In this document: piece by piece, positions 23,531 to 33,830 of the stretch
Layout: each line of letters begins with the position of its first letter
Numbering within the stretch: position 1 is the first letter of the stretch
Assembly: GCF_910592395.1 (NCBI RefSeq)
Contig: NC_088314.1
Span: 12,464,001-12,528,000, forward strand
Length of the DNA stretch: 64,000 nt
Origin: Lineus longissimus
Lineage: Eukaryota; Nemertea; Pilidiophora; Heteronemertea; Lineidae
Direction: 5' to 3'
The notes under the pieces: model-generated
Databases searched by the model: none
The model's input: the letters and a program-made list of their open reading frames with translations, nothing else
What the model was told of the DNA's origin: nothing
Translations under genes and position numbers: made by a program

Positions 23531-24767
23531 CTGGCTGGTCAGTGAAGAAACCTAGAGGTCTGACAGCCTGGTATAGCTAGACTGGTTGTGTGAGTATGGC
23601 TGCTAAGGGATCGTTTAAATATTACTTGTACATACACAAGAAGGGTTTTTTGACAATGCGTATGCACACTGTGGCTGACATTCAATAAGTTGCCCGACAC
23701 GAAGGCGAACCACCTTTTATATCATACCGATAGTTTTCTAAATAGGCTGTTTTTATTATGGTTTCGAACTCAATCAAGAATTGAAAATAGTTATTATTTT
23801 AAAAGTATGACCGGTATATTCATAGAATGATCAATACACGTTCTGTTCAGTCATGAAATTCAGGCTCAGCTCCATGGGCATTCTCAATTATGTCAAAGGA
23901 ATGCATGACGAAAACACAGAAATCGAGGTAAATATGAAGGTTCAAACGTACAGGAAAACGCATACAAAATGTACATAACGTTTTGTGGTCATTCTCACAA
24001 ACCCAGGTCAACTTCGTATGGGTATCTACTATAATATGATAACCTGATCCCTTTTTTCAAGTGTGCATAGAAAAAGCACAAGATGGCCGTTGTCCTAGAC
24101 ATTGCACTGTAACCAAGGTAAAAAAAGATATAATCGATATGATGTCTGCCATGTGACAGCTTCGAGCCAAACAGATTCACCAATTTTGACTCGAGGTATG
24201 GTATACAATATTATTGCGCCATGACATGCCAAACAGCTGAATACATTTTGTACTAAACTTAAAATAATCTGAACATCAACTTCAACAAAGCAGAAAATTA
24301 TTTTCAGTTACTCTGAGAGGCGGTACTGGTCAACAAAATTTGTATTCCACGGAAATTTCCCCACGAACATACCACCTACCAAATAGAACTATTTCAGGAA
24401 AAAGGTGTAAATCGTGCAGGTCCATCAGGAATACGCAAATTAGAAATCGTGGAAGCCTCTTACCAGAAGTACTGAACATGTCTGTTGGAATCAGGTTATT
24501 TTCCTCTAAATAAAAGCAACCAACCTTTTTTTTTTTCAACGGTTTTGGCCTGAAAACATTTTGCTCTTTAAAGATGACTGGTCAATATAAATTTGTATGG
24601 CCGAAGCCGAGACCTCAGGAATATCAGTGATGTACATTTGGAACTTCTGCTGCAGATACCATTACCCACAATGCACACCTCAAAAGTGAGACACCATTGG
24701 GTGCACTTTGAATAAATGTGTCCAGATATCAGTTTACCAAATATCAGGACGGTGAACCTCGAACGTC
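23531..24767. other. Unassigned sequence
   Basis: No gene recognised; frames of 60-70 codons on the minus strand lack motifs. Confidence 0.4.
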
Positions 24768-25205
24768 ATAAGTCATTCACTGACCTCCGTACTGTATCAC
24801 TAGGCTTTCATTTAAAACGTGGTTGTGTAAAGAAAAAATTGACCAAGCTATTTGTAGCTATAAAAACAATTAACACCAAGAACATATCTTTCTAATTTCT
24901 TAAGTTTATTATCAAGTTGGTATCAAAATAAATTCCTACATATTCCTTCGCTTTGTCGTATTTGTTGCTGTAACTTATTTATATAAATTTGATACACAAT
25001 GTCAATCTCATTGAAATCTCAAATCTGATATCTCAAATTAAAATGCATTTTGAGACCAACTTGATAATAAACCGTAGTTATTCAGAGTGATATGGTGGCG
25101 TTGATTATTTTTAAAGATATTAATAGCTTGGTCAATTTTTCTTTGCATTATTACGTTTAAAATGAAAGCTTTTCTGATACAGATCAGAGGCCAGTGACTG
25201 AATCG
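24768..25205. mobile_element. Diverged palindromic (foldback) MITE
   Basis: The left half (GCTTTCATTTAAAACG, AATTGACCAAGCTATT, TTTATTATCAAGTTGGT) reappears inverted in the right half (ACCAACTTGATAATAAA, AATAGCTTGGTCAATTTTT, CGTTTAAAATGAAAGC). Arms are about 170 bp, roughly 75% similar, with a loop of about 100 bp. No open frame. Confidence 0.65.
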
Positions 25206-25231
25206 TGTTCCAACTTCATTGTATGAAGATT

Positions 25232-25448
25232 TTAAACAAGAGGCCCAAAGGCCGGGTGCTAGCTGAAATGTTGTCCATACCAGATATGGTACCAGTAAAA
25301 TACAAGATAGAGGACAAACTACGAGTGCAACGTGCTAAAAGTAACCCCTTCGGAGGCATTTGGATGGGAAAGTAACGTGATCATAAGGTTTATTGCACTA
25401 CATGTAGCTGAAACATTGCTTTTAAGTTGCTGAATCACCTGCAATATC
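25232..25448 (+). repeat. Family E start, diverged
   Basis: AACAAGAGGCCCAAAGGCC then GGGTGCTAGCTGAAATG, the same opening as 35741. The remainder is not shared with other copies here. Confidence 0.5.
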
Positions 25449-25860
25449 TATTCATCTTAGGGACCGTCTCCACATTGATTTCGTTCAAACGCGTTTGAAA
25501 CGTCTCTAAGATCGTTTGAAATTCGTTTGAAATGTGAACAATAAAAACGCACCCAAACGATCTTGAAACGTTTGTAAAACGATTGTCAAACGCTGGCCCT
25601 ACCGTTTATTTCCCGTTTGAAAGCGAACGCAATTTCGTTTCACCCTAAACGAACTTCGTTTGAAGAGCGTTTGAAATTCGTTTGAAGAACGTTTAGAAAA
25701 GCGTTTCGTTTTCGTTTCGTCAAAAACGGCATTGCGCCATTTGTCAGCAAACGCGATCCAAACGCTTTTCGTTTTCTTTCAAATAGTTTCCGTGAAAAAG
25801 AAATATATTCCTGCCGTTTGTGTTCAAACGATTTCCAAACGGCTGGAGTTATCGTAAAAA
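25449..25860. repeat. Left CGTTTGAAA-rich array
   Basis: About 20 copies of CGTTTG/CAAACG, many as CGTTTGAAA or TTCGTTTGAA, in both orientations and with irregular spacing. It starts at GGGACCGTCTCCACATTG. The same composition returns at 30310-30665, and in the window these two blocks are the only ones of this kind. Confidence 0.75.
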
Positions 25861-26006
25861 ATCATGAAAATGGCGACCTGTGCAAAACGAACAGTGATTT
25901 TTTTCTGCTTCGATTCTAAAATATGTGGACAACAGTGCTCTTGGATGCCAATTCAGTGACCACATTACGTTTGCTTTTCAAGGGTTAAACACTATTTCTT
26001 TGTTAG

Positions 26007-26125
26007 AAAAATGTAAAAAGATTCGGTGGTGTGCTTTTACTGACGTATTCATTTTGGTCGGGACGAATGACTGTGCTGCCAGCGAGCCCTGATTCTCGAC
26101 GAAGGAAATTTGTGATCGCATTTAT
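26007..26125 (+). pseudogene. Exon-like segment with SGNH block III (GTND)
   Basis: After an acceptor (TTTCTTTGTTAG) the frame reads KCKKIRWCAFTDVFILVGTN then DCAASEP, a TGA, and FSTKEICDRIY up to a strong donor (GTAAGT at 26126). A hydrophobic strand ending in G-T-N-D is the third conserved block of SGNH/GDSL hydrolases, where the Asn helps form the oxyanion hole. The in-frame TGA (ending the ..ASEP stretch) makes this copy a pseudogene or marks a mis-assigned exon border. The ORF is too short to stand out by length alone. Its continuation is probably 26420-26540. Confidence 0.5.
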
Positions 26126-26419
26126 GTAAGTTTTCCAGCTAGCAGTCATCATGGTAGTGTTAGGCCTGCATTGATGTGGAAGGAACATGGAGCTAGTAAA
26201 GTTTGGCCATAAGTTTTATATGACGTAAAGTCCTTTTTAAATCAAATGATGAAGAAGCAATCATTGAACTTATGCAAAATATTGTAAACATTGGAAGACA
26301 TATGGATAGACAACTTCAAGTATAAAATTGCTTGATTAAGTTGCTTGTTTCGAAGAAGAGGGTTTTGAATAGCGTTTTATGGTCTCTGTAATATTGCTTT
26401 CATGAAATAGTATGTCATG

Positions 26420-26540
26420 TTACAAGTGCTGCACCAAATTCGTGTTTGACAGTTTCGACTATTCCTCCGAGGAACATCGATGACAAAGCGTGGTTGAAGG
26501 CAAAGCAGATCAACAAGGCTATCAAGGCATTGAAGATGAC
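26420..26540 (+). pseudogene. Exon-like segment with STIPPR motif (SGNH-type)
   Basis: The frame reads CHVTSAAPNSCLTVSTIPPR followed by NIDDKAWLKAKQINKAIKAL and ends at a donor (GATGAC/GTATGT, 26541). A strand ending in S-x-x-P-R followed by a helix of lone polar residues (INKAI) is common between blocks III and V of SGNH hydrolases. Its phase does not join cleanly to the exon at 26007-26125 with the acceptors that I can see, so the exact left border is uncertain. The catalytic block V (DGxHP) is not found further on this strand; it lies on the other strand at 27.8 kb. Confidence 0.45.
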
Positions 26541-27621
26541 GTATGTATTTTGTTTCAAAAGAACCCACGGACCACTTCATGAACACCACATAAACATCCT
26601 TCAACTTGTCTGAAGTTTTCTGTGGTGTTTCAGAGGTGTTTTGAAGGGTGTTTTCTGAGGTGTTTCAGGGATTATTTTTAGTAGAGTTCTAATACACGGC
26701 AATCCCCACAATGACGTCATCGATATCACCATGAATATTGATGTTACGGCTTTTTTTCATCGCCCTGAACTCTATAACGTAATCATCTTTTGCAGATGTA
26801 TTTGATTTTTACTGATTATAGGCCCCAGATTCTGATCATTTCGGTGCTTTTGAAGCACTTTTTGGCTCCGATTAACATCACCGGCCGGCGAGGCCGGGAT
26901 TTTGTCAATCACGCATACATTAGCATGTATTAAGCTCCGCCCCCCGTTATGTTAACGTCATCCTCATGGCCGATCCCGCGAGCTGTCGAGTATGTTGAGC
27001 GAAGAAAACGGAGAACTGTGTGACGGTTGAAAGTAGGAATCAGAACTAAGAGCCGTAAATGCTTATCGATGAACTATCATGCCCATCTGACTGTTTGAAT
27101 GATTAATGAGCGTGTTATTTTGAGAAAGGAGCGAGCGAATATGTCCGGAAATAGATCATTCGCGAAACGGTATAGCGAATAGACAGGGAGATCACTACAC
27201 TACTTCCTTTTGCAATGTTGGGCACACTCGTAAAATCGCCATACCCACGTGTGAATGGCTGTGGAGCAACTCGCCACCCCCTGGTGATGGACACAAATTT
27301 GCTGAAGGCAAATTTCGCAGTTCTAATGCAGTGAAGACATGATGCTTTTTCTACCTTCCCAAAAGCAAAATAATGTCACAACCTGTCCTACGCATTTCCA
27401 ACAAAACAATACAACCCAGCTATAATAAACATACTAACCAACACAAAATCGACAATATCTTCAGATTTATTACGATTCACCACTGATCAATTCACAATTA
27501 CAACCCTCAAATCTTACAATATATAAAGACTCTTCACCATTACAAAAAGATTTTAGGTCTACAATTCAAATAACAACCATCATAATCACCACAAACACAT
27601 AAAAACACCCAAGTCTAGTCT
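26541..27621. other. Unassigned sequence between the convergent exon groups
   Basis: No coding exon recognised. There is a run of diverged GGTGTTTC repeats at 26620-26665 and a more GC-rich stretch around 26880-27010 (CCGGCCGGCGAGGCCGGG, a small palindrome). I see no promoter evidence beyond that. Confidence 0.4.
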
Positions 27622-27875
27622 TCACTTGTACCAAAACTGCTGACAATTTCCAGAACCGTGTCCAGCTGCCCTGCACACCTGGCAGAACGAATATGGATAA
27701 CGAACAGCCACATCTTCAACTTTAGATGTACGAGCCCCCGGTAGCTTGAGAGCAATCTTCACAAGCTGCGTCAACACCTTACTTCCTTCCAAAGTTGGGT
27801 GCAATCCATCATTGCGGCTCACCAAATCTGCTTTTGCTGGCCTTTCATCCTGGCTGCTATCTTTCTGCCCACGGC
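27622..27875 (-). CDS. Last exon: SGNH block V plus CCHC zinc knuckle
   Basis: The exon follows a pyrimidine tract and TAGAG acceptor and reads GQKDSSQDERPAKADL then VSRNDGLHPTLEGSKVL. After a linker it ends CQVCRAAGHGSGNC and a stop. DGLHP is block V of SGNH hydrolases (Asp and His of the catalytic triad). CX2CX4HX4C is an exact zinc knuckle, a nucleic-acid binding fold common in retroelement proteins. A hydrolase block joined to a knuckle suggests a mobile-element protein rather than a housekeeping esterase. The splice phase fits the exon at 28063-28260 if the second AG of the TAGAG acceptor is used; the first would create a stop. Confidence 0.6.
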
Positions 27876-28062
27876 CTCTACAAAAAACACGCTGAAATCA
27901 TAACACACATTATATACCATGCACATAACATTACAGCTACGAATACTAATATGAACCGGCTCTATTACACTTGCAAAACTTATGTTCATCACAAATCAAA
28001 CACTAAGCCTGCACGCCATGAGTATCTCCATAGTAATAACATCCTAACCAAAATCCACTTAC

Positions 28063-28260
28063 ACAAACATTGCATATCTTCACTGCATACGTCATATGTA
28101 GGCTGATATATTTTTTTGATTCCTCTGAGAGTCTTTTCATCCGTGAAAGGAATGAAGACTCCATCAGTCGAACCGAGTTGAAATTTCAACAGAACAGAAA
28201 ACGACTTTAGTGATAGCCAATAGGCCGTCAAGCCTAAGAAGTTTCCAGACTTGGCAGCTC
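28063..28260 (-). CDS. Internal exon of the SGNH/CCHC gene
   Basis: Bounded by a TTTGTACAG acceptor and a TGT/GTAAGT donor. It encodes 65 codons: AAKSGNFLGLTAYWLSLKSF, then a segment with GSTDGVFIPF and TLRGIKKIYQ, ending EDMQC. I recognise no domain. Both borders have strong consensus and the phases fit the neighbouring exons (one base carried over on each side), which is good evidence for real splicing. The residues before the DGLHP exon do not contain the expected GTND or IPPR blocks. Confidence 0.55.
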
Positions 28261-28360
28261 CTGTACAAATGTAAAATGATGATTAAATTGGTTTCACATG
28301 TACCAAATCCAAACTTTTCTTGTATCTTTTTTTTTGATGAAATGTAGTGTACTTTTTTTC

Positions 28361-29180
28361 CCTTTAAGTAACACTGATAGAGGCCCATGCGTGCCTATCA
28401 ATCAAGGGGCGGGTTGACAAGACTGAGAATAGTGTTGTACCGGTATTGATTATAATTCTATTTTTATGCCAATATCGATGGTTTGACGCAGACTTTGTGT
28501 CAAAATATTGAAAATAAGGATAAGATACTGACATAGTGAACCAAAATATCAAAGTGTAAATGGGTGTGCGCATGCTACAATCCAGCCTTTCGTTCCAGTT
28601 AATACATGTTTTAATGTATTTAAAAAAAAGAGCATTCAGAATTATGAAATATCAATGCACTACCAGAAGCCTACAGAAGCCTTAAGACCTCACGAAGCTG
28701 ACCAGATAAATGTGCAAATTCATTTCATTATTCTAAATATAATTGTTAAATTGAAGCAGCTTGTTTAGAAAGTGGCAGCTCAGTTTCCCTTTGAGTGACA
28801 CTGACAGAGGAACATGCGTGCCTATCAAACAACGGGCGGGCTGACAAGACTGAGAGTGAGAATAGTGTTGTACCGGTATTGATTATAATTCTATTTTATA
28901 TGCCAATATCGATGATTTCACGCAGACTTTGTGCCAAAATATTCAAAATAAGGATGACATAGTGAACCAAAATAACAACGTGTAAATGTTGTGTGCTGCA
29001 ATCCAGCCTTCCGTTCGAGTTAATACATTTTTTTTCAAATATCAATTTCAAAAGAATGAGCATTCAGAAAATGAAATCTTTATGCACTACCAGAAGCCCA
29101 CAGAAGCCATAAGACCTCACGAAGCTGACCAGATAAATGTGCACGTTAATTTCATTATTCTAAACATAGCCTTCTCTTGA
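28361..29180 (-). repeat. Tandem duplication of about 426 bp inside an intron
   Basis: The segment beginning CCCTTTAAGTAACACTGA (28361) is repeated from CCCTTTGAGTGACACTGA (28787). Shared landmarks are TGTTGTACCGGTATTGAT, GCCAATATCGATG and CACGAAGCTGACCAGATAAA. About 85% identity by eye, so not recent. It lies in the presumed intron between exons 28063-28260 and 29366-29430. Confidence 0.8.
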
Positions 29181-29365
29181 TTTGATAATGAAAACATGAA
29201 AACAGCTTGAATTTCCGGTAGGCATCTTCATTGGTGGCAGAAGGAAGTGTGAACACAATTTATGAAACCAAGTATAAATACAGTACGGTAGATGGTTGGT
29301 ATATCAAAGTTCGAAGAGAGCATTTTAGTATAGCAATTAGCATTACATTATAAAATCAAACCTAC

Positions 29366-29430
29366 CTTTTTCTGCACCTGGTAGGCCTATGTCATTGACA
29401 TCACCGGGATCCATCATGCTGAACACAAAC
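29366..29430 (-). CDS. Upstream internal exon of the SGNH/CCHC gene
   Basis: 65 bp between an ATTATTTCAG acceptor and an AAAAAG/GTAGG donor. The open frame reads FVFSMMDPGDVNDIGLPGAE and ends with one base carried over, which joins in frame to the exon at 28260. No domain recognised. Any exon further upstream (above 29430) was not identified, so the start of the gene is unknown. Confidence 0.5.
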
Positions 29431-30309
29431 CTGAAATAATTGGTGGTGGAGATGGGGTTTAAATACATGTACGATCGTTTAAATCTTAAATGCATTGGGG
29501 AATACCGGGGAGAATACAGTCACCCAAAAAATAATCTGGGGGTATCGGTATCACTCAGTATCACAACGCCCTCAAAAAATTTCTCTTGTTGTTGTCGGTT
29601 GGATTAAAATTCTAACATTTATACGCATGTAGTTACTTTTCCAAACGCTACTTCAGTCTGTTAACGTCATTAAGTAGGCCTAGGTCATTTGGTTGGTAAT
29701 AAAGAGTGGGTAAGTTCGAAACTTAAATAGTCATATACCAAGGCAATACGGCCACCGCGCTGACGATGTTTATTATATATTTGTTTTGCAGCTTGGTATT
29801 GGCAGGACTCATTCAAATGGGAGAGCCAAGAGTACCAATATAGAGAATGGCTAGGATAGGCTATAGTGACTACTAGTATAGCCTACATGTGCAGTTACAC
29901 AACGGCAAGTCTTGGAGGCAGGAATGATTCTGCCTATACATACATGTCATGTCTGGGCCGACCGCAAGATTGATGTGCGCGAATCGGTACTAATTTAATT
30001 CTAGTCATAGACCTAGGCCTACTTGATACAAGCCTGACTACTTGAAATGAGAATTTAGGATTGATATTCAACACATGTGATCGGCCCTGATGTCACAGGA
30101 CTGTGAAAAGATAGGCCTATAAAAGCACATTTATTGGCCGAGTACTAAAAACAGTGATACTGTAGCAATTAGTAGCAAATTTCTCTAGATGCAACTGTTG
30201 AATCTCAATTAGACTTACCGATAAAGATCGAAAATAACAAAGATAAATGGGCGAAATACACATCCGTCTTTCAAGATATAAATCAATGAAAGAATGAAAC
30301 AAGAGCATC
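29431..30309. other. Unassigned sequence upstream of the SGNH/CCHC exons
   Basis: This should contain the first exon(s) and promoter of the minus-strand gene if it is complete, but I cannot support any. Confidence 0.4.
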
Positions 30310-30665
30310 GCATGCGCATTTCGTGCACATTTCGTTTGAAACGAAGTACGTTTCAAGTTCGTTTGATAGTGCGTTTTCCGTTCGTTTGAAACGAATTACG
30401 TTTCCAGTTCGTTTGAAACGAAGTGCGTTCGACAATCGTTCCGTTTGAAACGAAGTGCGTTTGACAATCGTTTGACGTGCGTTTGAGATCCGTTTAGTGC
30501 GATCGTTTGGAAATCGTTTGGCAAGCGTTCTGATCGGGCGTGTTCGTTTGGGAGCATTTCGAAATTTTCGTCTGAGGTGTGCGTTTGTTTTCAAACGCTT
30601 TTCAAACGGCTGATAAACGGATGATTTTCGTTTGAATTTCGTTTTAGAATAAACGCTTTTTGCCC
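30310..30665. repeat. Right CGTTTGAAA-rich array
   Basis: Many copies of CGTTTGAAACGAA, itself almost a palindrome (TTCGTTT-G-AAACGAA), plus CGTTTGACAATCG variants. It ends around GCTTTTTGCCCGTAGGTCTC. Long minus-strand frames here (103 codons) are only translations of the repeat. Confidence 0.75.
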
Positions 30666-31047
30666 GTAGGTCTCAAACAGCCGAAACTCTGATTTGCTCA
30701 ATGATCATTGGAGGATGGAATGTCATGATCAATAGTCACAAAGTTGCTAGAATGATGCACCAGTAAAAATAATTTCAAAACGACTAATTGGATTACAGCG
30801 GAGTCATTGTTCGTGAAATTTTCAGACTTCACCTCTTGTAGTCATCATCATACCCAAAGAATTCAAGATGATGATGAGAGAGTGCCAAATTCTATGGCAT
30901 GTACAATCACCTGCCTCTGTTTAACACGCTCGCTGCCAAGCTACGCACATACTCCAAAACTGGTTCCTGCTCCATGGCCAATGCACAAGTTTGTCATCAC
31001 CATTGCCAGGCACGAGTATTTTCCAGCAGTCTATGCGTTATTATATG

Positions 31048-31777
31048 TACAGTACAACCTCTCTATTGCGGACACCCATGGGACTGGGTCCAAGTGTCCG
31101 CAATAGAGAGATTATGCCAAATCGTCCGATAGGTGGAGTTGAAGTTCCCGCCTTGGTCTGGGTTTTCTCTACGTCAACATCTAGCGTAGAAACTTTGAAC
31201 CTGTTGGCTGATCGGTCTTTGCTTGTGATATTGCGTTGAATGACGTGAGCTGCTTTGGAACTCTGAGAGTGAATAATCTCTCTAGTAAAAGGTGCCCCTT
31301 TCATTGCAAAATCTCCAGGACATGTCATAATGTGTGAAAAAACACCATAATTTCTGTCCATCAGTCACCCTTGATTAATAATTAATTTTTTCTAATTTCT
31401 CTACTCACGCATATTCGCCGCAACACTGACAAAACCGCGTGGATTTATGAGTGTCTGTTGAACAATACTCCTCAATAGGCCTACATGATTAGGATATTAA
31501 TAAGGATAAAAAAACACAATGCCATGGGGTAATTACGCTGATTAATTACGCAAATATCTCACCATCAGGCCTACTCGACTCTCCAAGTGCACGCGGGAAA
31601 CCATTGTTTTTGCCTATTGTCCTTAATTGGGAGGGAATTTGGACCAAAAATTGGCCATCGCCCTGTCCGCAATTCGGAGTAGAGAGGTGTCCACCGTACA
31701 GAGGTTTTTGTTATTGGAAACGACTTACAAAAAATCGGGACGAGCCGGACGTGTCCGCTAAGGGAGGTTCTACTGTA
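31048..31777. mobile_element. Non-autonomous pogo/Tigger-type element
   Basis: TA (31048-31049) then CAGTACAACCTCTCTATTGC; the other end reads, inverted, CAGTAGAACCTCCCTTAGC and is followed by TA (31776-31777). Both inverted repeats continue into GGACAC. CAGTNNAACC ends with a TA duplication are typical of the pogo branch of Tc1/mariner. Just inside the left end the TIR is partly repeated in inverse orientation (31094-31110), making a 17 bp arm hairpin. 726 bp, no transposase. Confidence 0.75.
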
Positions 31778-31944
31778 TTTCAAATGACTGGCAAGGGAGA
31801 ATACGCTCCCGTTCTGTAAAGCATCACAGGATATACCTTTGTTATGGGATATACGTTTATTTTAGTGTGTTAATTATGCACTAGGTGTGGCATTGGAGCA
31901 AAACGCAAAACCTGGTAAACGTGGGAAATGGCGGTGCACTAAAA

Positions 31945-32012
31945 ACGAAACGGCCAGGGGCCACTGTGCTCACCGGATAAATATTTGGTGGTTTGGAATT
32001 CATCCTGGTTAA
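31945..32012 (+). repeat. Family A, 5' end fragment
   Basis: GAAACGGCCAGGGGCCACTG, then CTCACCGGATAAATATTTGG and AATTCATCCTGGTTAAGAA; similarity then stops. Confidence 0.7.
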
Positions 32013-32711
32013 GAACTAGAGCCTGGTGGCTACGATAGCTTCGCTTGGTGGACAGTTACAGTGTGTCAGACATGTCAATCAGATTGCTTGCTACAAACTT
32101 ATTTAATTGACGTCCTGATTTGACTTCATGATCAGGTTGCGGTTCTTTGATACATAATACCATACGCAACAAGTGCACTGGTCTCAGGTCAGCATGGTCT
32201 GGAATAAGCCATGTCACCTGCAGGTTATTTAGGCCATTTATAATCAAACGAGCCGGGCGTTCAGTGTTAGTCTCGTGCGTAACCCATGAGTCTAACATTA
32301 GTGCAACTCACGATGTATACACGTGGGAAGGAACGGAATAAACGGAGACTACAACAGCTCTTCTATTCTCTGTACGTCGGCCTTCTATACAACGATATAG
32401 TGCAAAGCGTGTAGTGGCAATCAATGATATTACATAGAAAATTCTACATACCCCGTATAACCGATTTAATTGAGCACTACGTTTGTATTCATTTTTGAGA
32501 CAATAAAAGGTACACATTTATGATGAAAGGATGTGGTGTTGTGATCGTCAACAAGAGCCGGCAATTGTACTGGACTCCTTGGGTCTATTCAGGCTAAGCT
32601 TGGTCGTTTGTGCTGAGTGTTGGGTTGAAGTTCAGGATGAGTGTGGTTATGGCAGGGAAAATGGACTGTGAGATGATTGGTGCATTTGACTTTATTGTGG
32701 AGGGGTATTAG
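32013..32711. other. Unassigned sequence
   Basis: No gene recognised. Confidence 0.4.
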
Positions 32712-33400
32712 TCAAATTTGGAGTAGTATGGTGAGAATTGGGCTTTGGTCAGTATATGACTGCAAATATGACAGGGCACTACAGACTATTTCATGATCAG
32801 ACCAATAATTGTCTAACACACCAACAAAGTCAATGCTGTTTGATGGGATGTCAGTGCTGAAGACTAGATCTAGTTTGGAATTGTAATCAGTGGCGTTGTT
32901 GGTCATGTATTGTCGTAGATTGTATGCTTGGTACATGTATGTTTCTAACTTGGCATTGTAGTTTTCAGTTCCACGAATGGATTTCATATTGAAATCTCCT
33001 ATTACAATGTATTGTTCATTTGGTTCATATGATAATAGACATTCTTGTAATTTATAGATAAGATTTTTGGAAAGTGCAATTTGGTGATGCATATATTGCG
33101 ATGACATGAAGGACTGTATGGTGATGAGGGGGCTGTATGCGGAGTGATATGGATTCAAAGTCAAAACTACTGATGGATTCTTTTTCCAATATTTTGATAT
33201 CATTTTTCACATACATAATTGAGCCATGTGGGGGTCTTTGCATACTATTGGCTATTGTTTGGTCATTGCGTATTAGCTGGAAGTCAGGGATAGAATAATG
33301 ACTGTCAGGATCAGAGGGTTTGAGCTTTGATTCTGCGAGTGCAACAATAGATCCAGCATTGATGTTTGGGTCTAGTCTTAGATCATTGAAATTTGCATGG
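32712..33400 (-). pseudogene. Endonuclease (EEP) domain 2, Helentron/retroelement type, frameshifted
   Basis: In order: YHNARSVHANF, VALAESKLKPSD (the Glu of the active site), PPHGSIMYVKNDI, VIAIYASPN, then after a frameshift near 33075 IVIGDFNMKSI, ATDYNSKLDLVFS and NYWSDHEIV. These are the ordered motifs of endonuclease/exonuclease/phosphatase (EEP) domains; the GDFN and SDH catalytic motifs are intact here. ATDYNSxLDLVFS followed by YWSDH resembles the endonuclease fused to Helentron rolling-circle helicases more than that of LINEs. No helicase, Rep or RT sequence is visible nearby. One frameshift makes it a pseudogene. Confidence 0.65.
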
Positions 33401-33830
33401 ACCGATCTTGCATTGTGGTAGACATATTTGACTTGATTATTAGGTTGATAGGACAGGGCAATTTGGATTATTTGATGATGGGACCAGCTTTGGGGAATGA
33501 CAGAGCAAGTGTTAATGTTTCGAGAATTTGATTGATTACTGAACACCATGTCTAACTCTGTATGTTTACATTCTTTTTTGGATAATGGTGGTTGTGCTTT
33601 AGTGGTTTGTTCTATGATGAATTGTTTGAAATGAAATGTCTGTGCCATCAAAGTTTCTATGTCTTCTGTGTATTAGTTGTGCATTATCATCTTTAGGCGT
33701 TTGTCATCTTTGTCTTGGTTGTGAACAAGAAGAGGCTTGTTAATGTTACCGAAATTACCAATGAGGAAGAAGTTGGCCATTTGTCTGTATGGCAAAAGGT
33801 ATGTGTGTTAATTTATTTACCCTTGGAGTA
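33401..33830 (-). pseudogene. Endonuclease (EEP) domain 1, C-terminal half, degenerate
   Basis: In the same frame and directly upstream of domain 2: FFLIGNFGN sits where IxIGDFN is expected, and LDMVFSNQ followed by QSWSHHQII sits where LDLVFS..YWSDH is expected. A TAA interrupts the frame at 33673-33675. So a second EEP domain precedes the first, with the catalytic Asp of GDFN changed to Asn and the Asp of SDH changed to His. Its N-terminal half is not recognisable further upstream. Confidence 0.55.

Noticed and set aside
26880-27010. GC-rich patch as a promoter or CpG island of a host gene
   Set aside because: Only about 130 bp, no adjacent coding exon in the right orientation, no core promoter motif.
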